A stretch of 34,078 nt of DNA from Bacteroidales bacterium. GTDB taxonomy: Bacteria; Bacteroidota; Bacteroidia; Bacteroidales; WCHB1-69. Under the pieces are notes generated by a model. It saw only the letters and a program-made list of their open reading frames with translations, made no database searches and was not told the DNA's origin. The stretch is from contig JAITVP010000027.1 in assembly GCA_031285725.1 (NCBI GenBank), positions 1-34,078 on the forward strand, in the 5' to 3' direction. The number at the start of each line of letters is the position of its first letter. Within the stretch, counting starts at the first letter, position 1. The position numbers and the translations under genes were made by a program. Below are positions 8,653 to 18,345 of the stretch, piece after piece.

Positions 8653-9570
8653 ATGAATGAAAAACGCTCTTCTATTATTAGGCTCGCTTCAATTATTGCT
8701 TTGGTTGGAAATTTAATACTTGCCATACTTAAAGTTTGGGCAGGTCTGTATTCGGGAAGTTTAGCTGTTGTTGGGGACGGCATTGATTCGTCAATGGATG
8801 TGCTTATTGCCATAATGGCCTTACTGGTTTCAAGAATGGTATCAAAACCTGCGGATAAAAATCATCCTTGGGGACATGGTCGAGCAGAAACCGTAGCTAC
8901 TTCAATTCTTTCAATGATACTTTTTTTTGCAGGCGGACAGTTAATATTCAATTCTGTGCAAAATTTATTTATAGGAATGAAATCTGAAATTCCGACTAGT
9001 GCGGCATTAATTGCGACTCTTATCTCCATAGCCGGAAAAATAATACTTGCTTGGAGTCAATACTTCTTTGGAAAAAAAGCCGATTCTGCCATGCTCAAAG
9101 CAAACGCAAAAAATATGTTTGCCGATATACTTACTTCAGTTGGTGTATTGATTGGTTTAGGATTTACAAGACTATTCAATGTTGGCGCCATAGACCTTAT
9201 TGTCGCGATTTTGGTCGGATTATGGGTTATTAAAAATGCCATAAGTATCTTTCTTGAAGCCAATTTGGAATTGATGGACGGCAACAAAAACAATGAGTAT
9301 TATAAGATCCTTTTTGAGGCAGTTAATTCAGTGCCCGGCGCAATTAATCCGCATCGAGTGCGCATGCGCCGTGTTGCAGGTTTTTGGGATATAGATATGG
9401 ATATAGAGGTCGATCAAAATCTAACTATTACTCAAGCCCATGAGATAGCCAATAAAGTAGAAAATGCTATAAAGGATAAAATTGATCAAATTTTTGATAT
9501 AGTGGTTCATGTTGAACCTAAAGGAAACAGACAAATTGAAGGTTATGGTTTGATGGAAAAAACATTGTAA
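8653..9570 (+). CDS. Cation diffusion facilitator (CDF) family efflux transporter
   Basis: Transmembrane segments; GSLAVVGDGIDSSMDVLIAIMALLVS and HPWGHGRAETVATSILSMILF motifs; MFADILTSVGVLIG second metal site; C-terminal HRVRMRRVAGFWDIDMDIEVDQNLTITQAHEIANKVE cytoplasmic domain. Confidence 0.93.
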   Translation: MNEKRSSIIRLASIIALVGNLILAILKVWAGLYSGSLAVVGDGIDSSMDVLIAIMALLVSRMVSKPADKNHPWGHGRAETVATSILSMILFFAGGQLIFNSVQNLFIGMKSEIPTSAALIATLISIAGKIILAWSQYFFGKKADSAMLKANAKNMFADILTSVGVLIGLGFTRLFNVGAIDLIVAILVGLWVIKNAISIFLEANLELMDGNKNNEYYKILFEAVNSVPGAINPHRVRMRRVAGFWDIDMDIEVDQNLTITQAHEIANKVENAIKDKIDQIFDIVVHVEPKGNRQIEGYGLMEKTL

Positions 9571-9764
9571 TTTGTACGTTTAGTTTTAGCAATTGCGGAT
9601 ATGCAAAATACAAAAATCATCACCATTTTTCCTGCTTTTTCCTCATAAATTTCCATATTAACATATCAACATTTCGCTGTGTGTTATTTCCTTTCTTGTC
9701 GAAAAAAATAAGATTTAATATTGTTATTTTTGGCTGCTTTGACCATAAGGTATTATTAAAAATA

Positions 9765-10526
9765 ATGGGAAAAATAAAAGCTCTTGTGAGTATTGCAGTT
9801 ACGATTTTGATTCTCTCGATCGTGGTGGTGGCTATTGTGAAAAAGCAGTCCACGATTTGCGAGAAAATCGAAGTTAAAATTGTCCCGATTCCAAGTCCCT
9901 CCATGGTTTCCATTCCCGAGATCGAGCAGATGATTGCCGATTCCAACTTGGTGGTAATCGGAAAATCTGTGAAGGAGCTACGGAATATCACCGGCCAAAT
10001 CGCCGATGTGATTACCCATCATCCGTTCATCCTGCAATGCAGAAATGTCTATTTCTCGAACTCGTCCATGGTAATCGAGATCGTGCAATCCCGACCGTTG
10101 GTGCATGTTTTTTCTAATCAACACGATCAGTATTTTATTGATCATGAGGGTTTTATAATTCCATATCATCCTAATTTACAAGAGAATATTCTGGTTGCCC
10201 ATGGTAACATCGATTATAATTTCCAAACCAAATTCGTCTCGGATTCCGTACCGTTGCTCCATGGCATTTATACCATCGCCAAGCGGGTTTTTGCCGATCC
10301 GTTTCTCAATGCGCAGTTCCGGCAGTTTTATGTCAATAAAAATCTTGACATTGAGCTGATTCCGACCGTGGGAAAACAGGTGGTTTTGTTTGGAGACGCC
10401 ACGGATGCGGACGCAAAGTTACTGCATTTGTCCAAAATGTACAGCGAAGCGCTGCCCTACCGCGGAATCAACGAATACACGATGTTGGATGCCAGATTTA
10501 AGAACAGAATAATTGCTAAAAAGTAG
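9765..10526 (+). CDS. ftsQ: Cell division protein FtsQ
   Basis: Single N-terminal TM followed by a POTRA/FtsQ-like region (NVYFSNSSMVIEIVQSRPLVHVFS...YFIDHEGFIIP); immediately upstream of ftsA-ftsZ. ATG at 9765 is more plausible than the track start 9681. Confidence 0.85.
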   Translation: MGKIKALVSIAVTILILSIVVVAIVKKQSTICEKIEVKIVPIPSPSMVSIPEIEQMIADSNLVVIGKSVKELRNITGQIADVITHHPFILQCRNVYFSNSSMVIEIVQSRPLVHVFSNQHDQYFIDHEGFIIPYHPNLQENILVAHGNIDYNFQTKFVSDSVPLLHGIYTIAKRVFADPFLNAQFRQFYVNKNLDIELIPTVGKQVVLFGDATDADAKLLHLSKMYSEALPYRGINEYTMLDARFKNRIIAKK

Positions 10527-10542
10527 AAACAAAAGGAGTTAT

Positions 10543-11892
10543 ATGAAAAATAGAGCTACGCATGACACCACGCCGGAAATAGTTGTCGGATTGGACATCG
10601 GAACAACGAAAATCGCAACCGTCATTGGATCGCGGAATCCCGACGGGAAAATCGACATTCACGGATACGGTAAAGGAGAATCGACTGGCGTGCAGCATGG
10701 GTTGATCTACAACATTATCAAAACGGTGGAAGGCATCCATGTTTCGAAAAGCGTGGCCAGAAACCGCTTCAACCACGACTTTCACGAGGTTTTCGTTGGC
10801 GTGGCAGGACGGCATATCAAGAGTATGGAATACAAGCACACCGTGACCCGTATCAACGGGAAAGAGGATGTGATCCGGCATGACGAGATTGAGGACATGG
10901 TGAACGACCTGCAGAGTATTTCAGTAACGCCGGGCGAGCAGATCATCAGCGTGATCCCGCAACGGTTTATCATCGATAAGCATCGCGAAACCACGGATCC
11001 GGTGGGCGAATTGGGCGAGGTGGTGGAAGGCTATTTCCAAATTATCACCGGTAACGAGGCGGAGATCAAAAAGATACTGCGCTGTGTGCGCGATGCGGAG
11101 TTGGAGGCGGAGACAATTATTCTGGAACCGATCGCATCGGGACTGGCGTGCTTGACTCATGAGGAGAAAAAACACGGTGCCGTCCTCATCGACATCGGCG
11201 GCGGCACCACCGACGTAGCCATTTTCTACGACGGCAAACCGGTCTACACCATCGTGATTCCTTTCGGCGGAAACTCTATTACCAAAGATATTTCGGGAAT
11301 CTGCAAAATTCCTATGGAATTGGCGGAAAAATTGAAAATCAGTTACGGAACGTGCTTAGTGAAAGAGAGTAACAGCAATAATTACATCAACATTCCACAA
11401 CTCCACGGTCTGCAACCCATCCAGATCAGTGAAAATATGCTGGCGGAGATCATCCATGCCCGTGTTCAAACCGACATTCTGGATGAAATTGCGCTGGCGA
11501 TCCGCGAATCCGGTTACGCTTCTCGAATCACAGGCGGTGTAGTGCTCACGGGTGGCGGCTCATTGTTGAAACATATCAAAGAATTGTGCCAATTCACCTT
11601 ACAACTGCCGGTCCGTATTGGAAATCCAGAAATCGGATTCGTCAGCAATATCCCCAGCGAATTGAAAAGCCCGATCTACTCCACCGTGCTTGGCCTGTTG
11701 AAATTCGGAATAGAGGGATTGGATGGACAAGTGGAGGAAAGTGTTTCTGCAAATAACTCTTCTTCCATGACAAAAAAAACGGAAAAGAAGAAAAATCAAA
11801 AATATAATAAGGGGAATAAAGGTAAATCATTTGACGATTTTTTCAATGTGATCAGTAATTTCTTAGATAATCTATTGGAAAAAGCGACATAA
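10543..11892 (+). CDS. ftsA: Cell division protein FtsA
   Basis: VVGLDIGTTKIATVIG, VAGRHIKSMEYKHTV, IDIGGGTTDVAIF, GGVVLTGGGSLLKHI; actin-like ATPase pattern. ATG 10543 is preceded by aaaggag. Confidence 0.95.
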   Translation: MKNRATHDTTPEIVVGLDIGTTKIATVIGSRNPDGKIDIHGYGKGESTGVQHGLIYNIIKTVEGIHVSKSVARNRFNHDFHEVFVGVAGRHIKSMEYKHTVTRINGKEDVIRHDEIEDMVNDLQSISVTPGEQIISVIPQRFIIDKHRETTDPVGELGEVVEGYFQIITGNEAEIKKILRCVRDAELEAETIILEPIASGLACLTHEEKKHGAVLIDIGGGTTDVAIFYDGKPVYTIVIPFGGNSITKDISGICKIPMELAEKLKISYGTCLVKESNSNNYINIPQLHGLQPIQISENMLAEIIHARVQTDILDEIALAIRESGYASRITGGVVLTGGGSLLKHIKELCQFTLQLPVRIGNPEIGFVSNIPSELKSPIYSTVLGLLKFGIEGLDGQVEESVSANNSSSMTKKTEKKKNQKYNKGNKGKSFDDFFNVISNFLDNLLEKAT

Positions 11893-11950
11893 ACTTAATA
11901 AGTTATTGACAATAAATATAAATTATAGATATAAATATAAAGACAATATC

Positions 11951-13399
11951 ATGAGCGAAGAAATATTTTTTGGGGGTATGTATGAGGCAAAAGAGACCAA
12001 TTCAAACGGTTCTATTATCAAGGTTATCGGTGTCGGTGGAGGTGGTGGCAATGCAGTGAAACACATGTATTTAGATGGAATCGTGGGCGTGGATTTCATG
12101 ATCTGCAACACCGACCGGCAAGTATTGGAAAATAACAAGGTTCCCAAAAAGATGATGTTGGGTGACACCGGTCTGGGTGCGGGCGCAGTGCCCGAAGTGG
12201 CGAAAAAATTGGCCGATGAAAGCCGCGAAAAGATCAAGGAGTTTATCGGCGATGAGACGAAGATGTTGTTCATCACGGCCGGCATGGGCAAAGGCACGGG
12301 CACGGGTGCGGCACCGGTAGTGGCACAAGTGGCACGCGAAATGAAAATTTTGACCATTGGCGTGGTGACTTATCCTTTCCGCTTCGAAGGTTCGAAACGG
12401 GCGAAATATGCCGATGATGGTATCTCCGAACTGAAAAAACATGTTGATTCGCTCATCATTGTGAACAACGAGCGTATCCTCAACATCTATCCCGATGATG
12501 ACGTGGAGGAGGCTTTCGGTTATGCGGACGATGTGTTGAAAAATGCCGTGAAATGTATTGCGGAACTCATCACGGTGCAAGCGGCGCAAAATATTGACTT
12601 TAACGACATCAAAACCGTAATGGAAAACAGCGGTCCCGCCATGTTGGGATTGGCAATAGCCAGCGGTCCCAACCGGATCAAGGAGGTTGTGGAAGGTGCG
12701 CTTTCTTGCCCGTTATTGGATGAAAATATGATCACTAATGCCAAAAATTTCTTGTTCTTTATTAGTTACGGCAAGGATGCGCCGTTGAAAATGTCCGAAT
12801 TATCGCAAATCACGGAAGAGTTTGAAAAGTTCAAATCCGAAAATTCCGATGTGATCTGGGGACGTGCGTTAGATGAGGAATTGGGCGACAAAGTGAAACT
12901 TTCCGTGATCGTAACCAATTACGACACAAGCCAACAATCCACGGAAAGCCATCTGGAACAACCTGTGGAAGAGATCACGCTTGTTGAAAATGGTGATGCT
13001 ATCACTTCTCCTGCAACTCCCGAGAAAAAGACTTTCGTAACAGAAAGGATTTTCTCTCAAAATGACTTTCCAGACAAAGTATCCTCCGATGTGAAGGCGG
13101 AAACCGAAGTGGGAATGATGGATAACCCGGTGAGGACTCCTGAAATGGCACCCGCCCAATCCGCTGAACCCAATGCGAAAAAATTCACGTTCAAAAGTGG
13201 AACGGGCATTCTCTCCGCCTTGAAATCCTCCCCGGCCGGTGCGAAATACGACAGCAATGAATTGTTCAATGAAATGCATGAAATTCCGGCCATTGAGCGG
13301 CAAAACATGCTCAAAAACATGAACACTGAAAATCATTTTGATTCCTCCCTGTTCGAACAAAGCGATGCTAATTCGTTGTATAACAATAGAGCGGACTAA
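11951..13399 (+). CDS. ftsZ: Cell division protein FtsZ
   Basis: IKVIGVGGGGGNAVKHM, ITAGMGKGTGTGAAPVVAQVAREM tubulin signature, GVVTYPFRFEGSKR; ATG at 11951. Confidence 0.97.
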   Translation: MSEEIFFGGMYEAKETNSNGSIIKVIGVGGGGGNAVKHMYLDGIVGVDFMICNTDRQVLENNKVPKKMMLGDTGLGAGAVPEVAKKLADESREKIKEFIGDETKMLFITAGMGKGTGTGAAPVVAQVAREMKILTIGVVTYPFRFEGSKRAKYADDGISELKKHVDSLIIVNNERILNIYPDDDVEEAFGYADDVLKNAVKCIAELITVQAAQNIDFNDIKTVMENSGPAMLGLAIASGPNRIKEVVEGALSCPLLDENMITNAKNFLFFISYGKDAPLKMSELSQITEEFEKFKSENSDVIWGRALDEELGDKVKLSVIVTNYDTSQQSTESHLEQPVEEITLVENGDAITSPATPEKKTFVTERIFSQNDFPDKVSSDVKAETEVGMMDNPVRTPEMAPAQSAEPNAKKFTFKSGTGILSALKSSPAGAKYDSNELFNEMHEIPAIERQNMLKNMNTENHFDSSLFEQSDANSLYNNRAD

Positions 13400-13421
13400 T
13401 TCAATAATTCAATGAATTAGT
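13395..13421. terminator. 9-bp hairpin at the convergent ftsZ / LuxE-like junction
   Basis: actaattca (13395-13403) pairs with tgaattagt (13413-13421), overlapping the ftsZ stop; AT-rich and symmetric. Confidence 0.5.
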
Positions 13422-14395
13422 AACAAACTACATCCCCGTATTTCGCTGTGATCGGAGCGGCCGATGATTTCCATACCATCGCCGCGGCGTTTTCCCAGAT
13501 CATCAGTGGCAAGAAAAGCGCAAGAATAGATATTGGCCAAGTCAATCACATTGACTTGGCCGCTGCTTAGTTCGGGATTAACAAATAGAGGATCTTTTTC
13601 ATCCCGTAAAAGCAACTTCATCCACGGTGGCGTGAAGAAGACGTTGTTACCTTGGCTGTATGCTTGCGACAATAACTCGCACATTCCATATTCCGAATGG
13701 ATGGAATCGACACCGAAAGCGGTTTGCAAAATGGCGTGCAACTCCTCTTTCACTAACTCTTTCCGACGACCTTTCATGCCTCCGGTTTCAAAAACTGTCA
13801 ACTCGGGAAAATCAATCGCATAGCGTTCTGCAAAATCCAACAAAGCGAAAGAAACACCGAATAAAACGCTCTTTTTCCCCGATTTTTTCAAGGATTGCAA
13901 CCGTTGCCACAGCTCTTCATGATCATAGAGGAAGAAACCGCTTTCCGGATTTTTCGAGTGGTTTGTTAAATAATCCATCATATATATTAACGAAGATCCT
14001 TCGCGTTCCAAGTAGCCCGGCAGTAGGCACAAAAACGTGTAATCTGCCGGATCGCCGTAAAAATGGACGAATCCTTTCATAAAACTTTGTTCGTACAGCG
14101 AAAGATCCTTCACTAAATGGCGAGCGTTTTGCAGGCCGGTGGTACTGCTGCTGGTGAAAACGATCTCAGGTGCAAATTTTGTGGTGACCACATCGTGCAT
14201 TTTAAAAAAAGAGACCGGCAAAAAGGGAATCTCGTAAATCGATTTCACTTTCGTGATATCAACCCGCAAACGATTACAATACTCTTGATAAACAAGATTG
14301 TTTTTATATTGAAAATGAAAGAGATGCAAGGCGGTATCTTCAAAATTATCTGCCAAATCCGTTATGGATTTTCCAAATAAATCAACATTCTCCAT
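13409..14395 (-). CDS. LuxE/acyl-protein synthetase-like (adenylate-forming) protein
   Basis: IPFLPVSFFKMHDV, VFTSSSTTGLQNARHLV (AMP-binding-like S/T-rich loop), SEYGMCELLSQAYS, ATDDLGKRRGDGMEIIGRSDHSEIRGCSLLL: LuxE-family pattern. Confidence 0.85.
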   Translation of the reverse strand: MENVDLFGKSITDLADNFEDTALHLFHFQYKNNLVYQEYCNRLRVDITKVKSIYEIPFLPVSFFKMHDVVTTKFAPEIVFTSSSTTGLQNARHLVKDLSLYEQSFMKGFVHFYGDPADYTFLCLLPGYLEREGSSLIYMMDYLTNHSKNPESGFFLYDHEELWQRLQSLKKSGKKSVLFGVSFALLDFAERYAIDFPELTVFETGGMKGRRKELVKEELHAILQTAFGVDSIHSEYGMCELLSQAYSQGNNVFFTPPWMKLLLRDEKDPLFVNPELSSGQVNVIDLANIYSCAFLATDDLGKRRGDGMEIIGRSDHSEIRGCSLLLIH

Positions 14396-14417
14396 CTCTG
14401 TGTGTCATTTTTATATT

Positions 14418-16175
14418 TTATCTCCTCCTAAATCGATACCTTCGAATCAGGATCATTACGATGGCCATGATGACGATGACGAGCAGTGGAACGCCGATGT
14501 TGATAACTGCCAACGAACGGGACTTATTCATCACCTTGATTTTGTCCAATGGGCCTATTTTGAAGTTCTTTGCCCGGATTTTCAACAGGTCGTCGTCAGC
14601 GCAAAGGTAGTTTACACAATTGATGATCAATTCGCTGTTATCGTACATGGTTTCGGTATGCATATCATAGCCGGCGGGCAGTGGTCGGTTGCGCTTGTAG
14701 TCGATGGTATTGCGGATGATGTCGCCGTCAGAGATGAAAATCTGTCGTGTCCGAGGACTTTTTTCAATAAAATTGATGCTTTTTAGCGTGTCGAGATAGG
14801 TGGGAACGATACCACGGAACGCCGACTCAAACTCGCCTTCGATCAACACGGCCAAATTCAGCTTACGCAAGGCAAACTCCTGCATGTTGGGACGGGCGCG
14901 CCCCACGTTCAACGTCACGATGGAGGGTACGGGCACCATTTTGGTTTGGTCGGAACTGGTCATCAGGATGGTTTTGTCGAGTTCGGGGTTTCCCACAAAG
15001 TCAATGTTTCCTGCAAATTCGGACTTGATCGCTTTCATGTTCCGCACGATCGGGTGTGTGCTGAAATTAACAACTCGGAGGGCATACGGGAATGCCACCA
15101 AACTGTATTGCGGCTTGTCGCCCGCCATGCCCGTAATCATTTTAACACTCTGACAACTAATATCCTGCAATAAATTCGCATTCAGTCGAACGCCATATCG
15201 GAAGAAAATATCATTCAACCGCAAGTTTCGCGCCGTGGCGAAAAATTCCTGCCGTGTTTCCAAACTGTCCATGGAACCCGTGGTCGCATCGATCAGCCAC
15301 AAAATCTTTCCACCTCGCATAATATGCTGGTCGATAATGAATTTGTCGAAATCGCTGAACGGCTCCGTGGGCTGCGCAATCACGAGCACGTCATATTTGT
15401 TACCCCTTACCTCAACATCGTAATTGACGGTGTCGAGAACGGATATATTTCGTAAGCTGTTGATTTTTCCACCGATCGTCACACGCTCGGTTTGATAGAA
15501 ACGTTGCAGTTGATAAGTCACCCAAGAGGTGTTGAGGAAGTCCAACTCGCCGTGTCCCTCTACGAAAGCCACTTTCGGCTTGCCGGTTTTCATCAAACTC
15601 CGAATAGCGGAAATCACGTTGTATTCCAGTTCTTGTGTGGAATAGGTCATCCAATATTCATTGCCGCTGGGGTCGGAAACGACCAAGTTAGCAGGATATT
15701 CTTTTTCTTTGTAGCGGATGAGTGCGCCCGGAATCACGTATTGCGTGGAAAAACCGGCACTGGTTTCGGTGCTGATCGGGATAGGCGTGAGACCACGGCC
15801 GGCGAGTTCGCCATAAATGGCAGCCGTCTCTTCCCGGTTTTTGCCCGCCACGGGATCGATAAATTCAATGTGGACCTGATTCGAATAACCGCGCAACTCT
15901 TGTAAAAATTCCTGCACTTTTTTAGCAAAAAGCTTATAATCAGCCGGATAATTATCTCCCTTGAGGTATACTTTGATGTAAACTTTATCTTCCAAATTCT
16001 TCAACATCTCAATGGTCGCAAGAGAAAGGGAGTGGCGCTTGTCGCTTGTCAGGTCAATTCTAAAGAAAAGATAAGAGGAGATAATATTGATTGTGACAAG
16101 AATGAGCAAAGCGGAGACGAACCCGATGATTGCCGATTTCTTGTATCTGTTACTGTTTTGACTGTTTTTTTTCAT
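14418..16175 (-). CDS. gldG: Gliding motility-associated ABC transporter component GldG
   Basis: YFFRIDLTSDKRHSLSLATIEMLKNLEDKVYIKVYLKGDNYPADYKLF, KPKVAFVEGHGELD, C-terminal TM with RRYRFRRR; directly downstream of gldF. Confidence 0.92.
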   Translation of the reverse strand: MKKNSQNSNRYKKSAIIGFVSALLILVTINIISSYLFFRIDLTSDKRHSLSLATIEMLKNLEDKVYIKVYLKGDNYPADYKLFAKKVQEFLQELRGYSNQVHIEFIDPVAGKNREETAAIYGELAGRGLTPIPISTETSAGFSTQYVIPGALIRYKEKEYPANLVVSDPSGNEYWMTYSTQELEYNVISAIRSLMKTGKPKVAFVEGHGELDFLNTSWVTYQLQRFYQTERVTIGGKINSLRNISVLDTVNYDVEVRGNKYDVLVIAQPTEPFSDFDKFIIDQHIMRGGKILWLIDATTGSMDSLETRQEFFATARNLRLNDIFFRYGVRLNANLLQDISCQSVKMITGMAGDKPQYSLVAFPYALRVVNFSTHPIVRNMKAIKSEFAGNIDFVGNPELDKTILMTSSDQTKMVPVPSIVTLNVGRARPNMQEFALRKLNLAVLIEGEFESAFRGIVPTYLDTLKSINFIEKSPRTRQIFISDGDIIRNTIDYKRNRPLPAGYDMHTETMYDNSELIINCVNYLCADDDLLKIRAKNFKIGPLDKIKVMNKSRSLAVINIGVPLLVIVIMAIVMILIRRYRFRRR

Positions 16176-16199
16176 CTTTAACAAATTTATATGAGTAGC

Positions 16200-16931
16200 C
16201 TACCATTTCCGGCTGATCAGCACGATCCGGGTGGCCAATAAAAAGATAAAATTAACACTTAAAAAGTAGATAATATCCCGTAAATCAATTACTCCTTTGC
16301 TGATAGACGTGTAATGATGGTCGATTCCCAACTGTTTGATGATATAACCGAAATTTCCCAGCGCATCGAACGAGTAGATAAACTCGAAGCCAAAACTGAG
16401 AATGAAACAGAGCGGCGCAGTGAGGATGAAGGCTACGATCTGATTATTCGTGAGACTGGAGACAAACAATCCCACGGAAATGAACGCACTCCCCAGGAAA
16501 ATCAACCCCAAATAGGAGCCCCATGTACTGCCCATGTCGATGTTCCCAATTGGATTTCCGAGATAGAAAATAGACACGACATACGTAAGAGTGGGGATGA
16601 GTGCAATGATGAAAAGTGTCAGCGCAGAGAGGAGTTTCGCCATGATGATCTGGTTATCGGAAAGCGGCTTGGTGAATAGCAACTCCATCGTGCCCAACCG
16701 TTTTTCCTCCGAAAAGGAGCGCATGGTGATCGCCGGGATCAGCAGGATGAACAAAAATCGCGACAAGTTGAACAGTCCCTGAACGTCAGCCATTCCCGAC
16801 AACGGAATGTTGTTGATATTGGGAAATATCCACAAAAACAAGCCCGTCACGATCAAGAAAACAGCAATAAAAATATAACCTACCAGGGAACTAAGGTAGG
16901 TTTTTATTTCTTTAATATATAAGCTCCACAT
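16200..16931 (-). CDS. gldF: Gliding motility-associated ABC transporter permease GldF
   Basis: ABC-2 permease: LIPAITMRSFSEEKRLGTMELLFTKPLSDNQIIMAKLLSALTL, six TM-like segments. Confidence 0.92.
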   Translation of the reverse strand: MWSLYIKEIKTYLSSLVGYIFIAVFLIVTGLFLWIFPNINNIPLSGMADVQGLFNLSRFLFILLIPAITMRSFSEEKRLGTMELLFTKPLSDNQIIMAKLLSALTLFIIALIPTLTYVVSIFYLGNPIGNIDMGSTWGSYLGLIFLGSAFISVGLFVSSLTNNQIVAFILTAPLCFILSFGFEFIYSFDALGNFGYIIKQLGIDHHYTSISKGVIDLRDIIYFLSVNFIFLLATRIVLISRKW

Positions 16932-16952
16932 AATTAAAAAGTTAATTCATCA

Positions 16953-18050
16953 TCAGACATTATATCGAATGTGCAAAATATCACCGTCTTTCACGATGTA
17001 GCTTTTCCCTTCCACGGCCAATTTGCCAGCCTCTTTGCATTTTTGTTCAGAGCCTAACGTCACCAAATCATCGTATTTGATCACCTCGGCGCGGATGAAA
17101 CCCCGTTCCAAATCGCTGTGAATGGTGCCGGCTGCTTGCGGTGCCAACATATCCTGCCGGATCGTCCAAGCGCGGTTCTCTTTGCCGCCAACGGTGAAAA
17201 ATGATATGAGGTTCAGCAACTTATACGCTTCACGAATCACCTTGTTCACACCGGGTTCGGTCAATCCCACGTCTTCCAAGAAAGTTTGACGATCTTCCTC
17301 ACTCTCCAACTCCGCAATTTCCGATTCGATTTTTCCGGCGATCACCAACGGTTCTTGACCCAAAGCAGCCAAATAGCTTTTCACTTGTTCCACATATTTA
17401 TTGCCGTTCACCGCATCATTGTCGTTCACATTGCAAACATACATCATTGACTTGGCCGTCAGCAGCATCATGTCGTTCACCACGGTTTTTTCTTCATCGG
17501 TTACATCCAACGTTCTAACATTCTGAAAGTTCTCGATATGCTCTTTGTATTTCAGCAACACGTCCAAATCGCGTTTTGCATTTTTGTCGCCTACTTTGGC
17601 CGCTTTTTCCACTTTCTGGATTTTGCGTTCAATCTGCTCCAAATCTTTCACTTGCAACTCAAAATCAATGATTTCGATATCCCGAACCGGATCAATGGAG
17701 CCTTCCACGTGTGGCAAGTTTGGGTTGTCGAAACAACGGAGCACGTGAACCAATGCGTCACATTGGCGCACATCGCCCAAAAAACTGTTTCCAATCCCTT
17801 CACCCTGACTAGCACCTTTCGCCAATCCCGGAATATCCACGATGTCCAGCGTCGCATACACCAACTTTTCCGCTTGGATAAACGTGTTGATGTGTGCCAA
17901 CCGCAGGTCGGGCACAGAGCAAACGCCAATATTCGATTTATTGGTGCTGTAAGCGAAATCAGTAATTGCCGCTTTCGTGTTGGAAATACAATTGAAAAGT
18001 GTGGTTTTACCCGAGTTGGTAAGACCGACAATGCCACATTTTAAACCCAT
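16953..18050 (-). CDS. ychF: Redox-regulated ribosome-binding ATPase YchF (OLA1 family)
   Basis: GIVGLTNSGKTTLFNCISN, DIPGLAKGASQGEGIGNSFLGDVRQCDALVHVLRCF, FFTVGGKENRAWTIRQDMLAPQAAGTIHSDLERGFIRAEVIKYDDL. Confidence 0.97.
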   Translation of the reverse strand: MGLKCGIVGLTNSGKTTLFNCISNTKAAITDFAYSTNKSNIGVCSVPDLRLAHINTFIQAEKLVYATLDIVDIPGLAKGASQGEGIGNSFLGDVRQCDALVHVLRCFDNPNLPHVEGSIDPVRDIEIIDFELQVKDLEQIERKIQKVEKAAKVGDKNAKRDLDVLLKYKEHIENFQNVRTLDVTDEEKTVVNDMMLLTAKSMMYVCNVNDNDAVNGNKYVEQVKSYLAALGQEPLVIAGKIESEIAELESEEDRQTFLEDVGLTEPGVNKVIREAYKLLNLISFFTVGGKENRAWTIRQDMLAPQAAGTIHSDLERGFIRAEVIKYDDLVTLGSEQKCKEAGKLAVEGKSYIVKDGDILHIRYNV

Positions 18051-18061
18051 AAACCTCTGTA

Positions 18062-18310
18062 TTAGAAACCTAAAACTATATCTTCCACACGAACGATTTC
18101 CGGAAGATGCTCTTTGATTGTACTTTCAACGCCTTGTTTCAGCGTGACTTTCGCATGAGGACAAGTTCCGCACGCACCTTGCAATTTCACCCGCACCACA
18201 TTATCGGGAGTCAACTCCACAAATTCAATGTCGCCGCCATCAGCTTGCAAATAAGGGCGTATTTGTTCAATAATAGATTTTACTTTTTCTGTTAATAGGC
18301 TATGTTCCAT
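18062..18310 (-). CDS. NifU C-terminal domain Fe-S scaffold protein
   Basis: IRPYLQADGGDIEFVEL...VRVKLQGACGTCPHAKVTLKQGVESTIKEHLPEI; conserved CxxC; ATG at 18310. Confidence 0.93.
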   Translation of the reverse strand: MEHSLLTEKVKSIIEQIRPYLQADGGDIEFVELTPDNVVRVKLQGACGTCPHAKVTLKQGVESTIKEHLPEIVRVEDIVLGF

Positions 18311-18345
18311 CTTGTTTAATTTTGAGTGCAAAGATACGATTTTCA

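Noticed and set aside
12071-12589. Minus-strand 172-aa ORF opposite ftsZ
   Set aside because: Antisense to the strongly conserved FtsZ GTPase domain; a His/Arg-rich shadow frame.
17538-18044. Plus-strand 168-aa ORF opposite ychF
   Set aside because: Antisense shadow of YchF.
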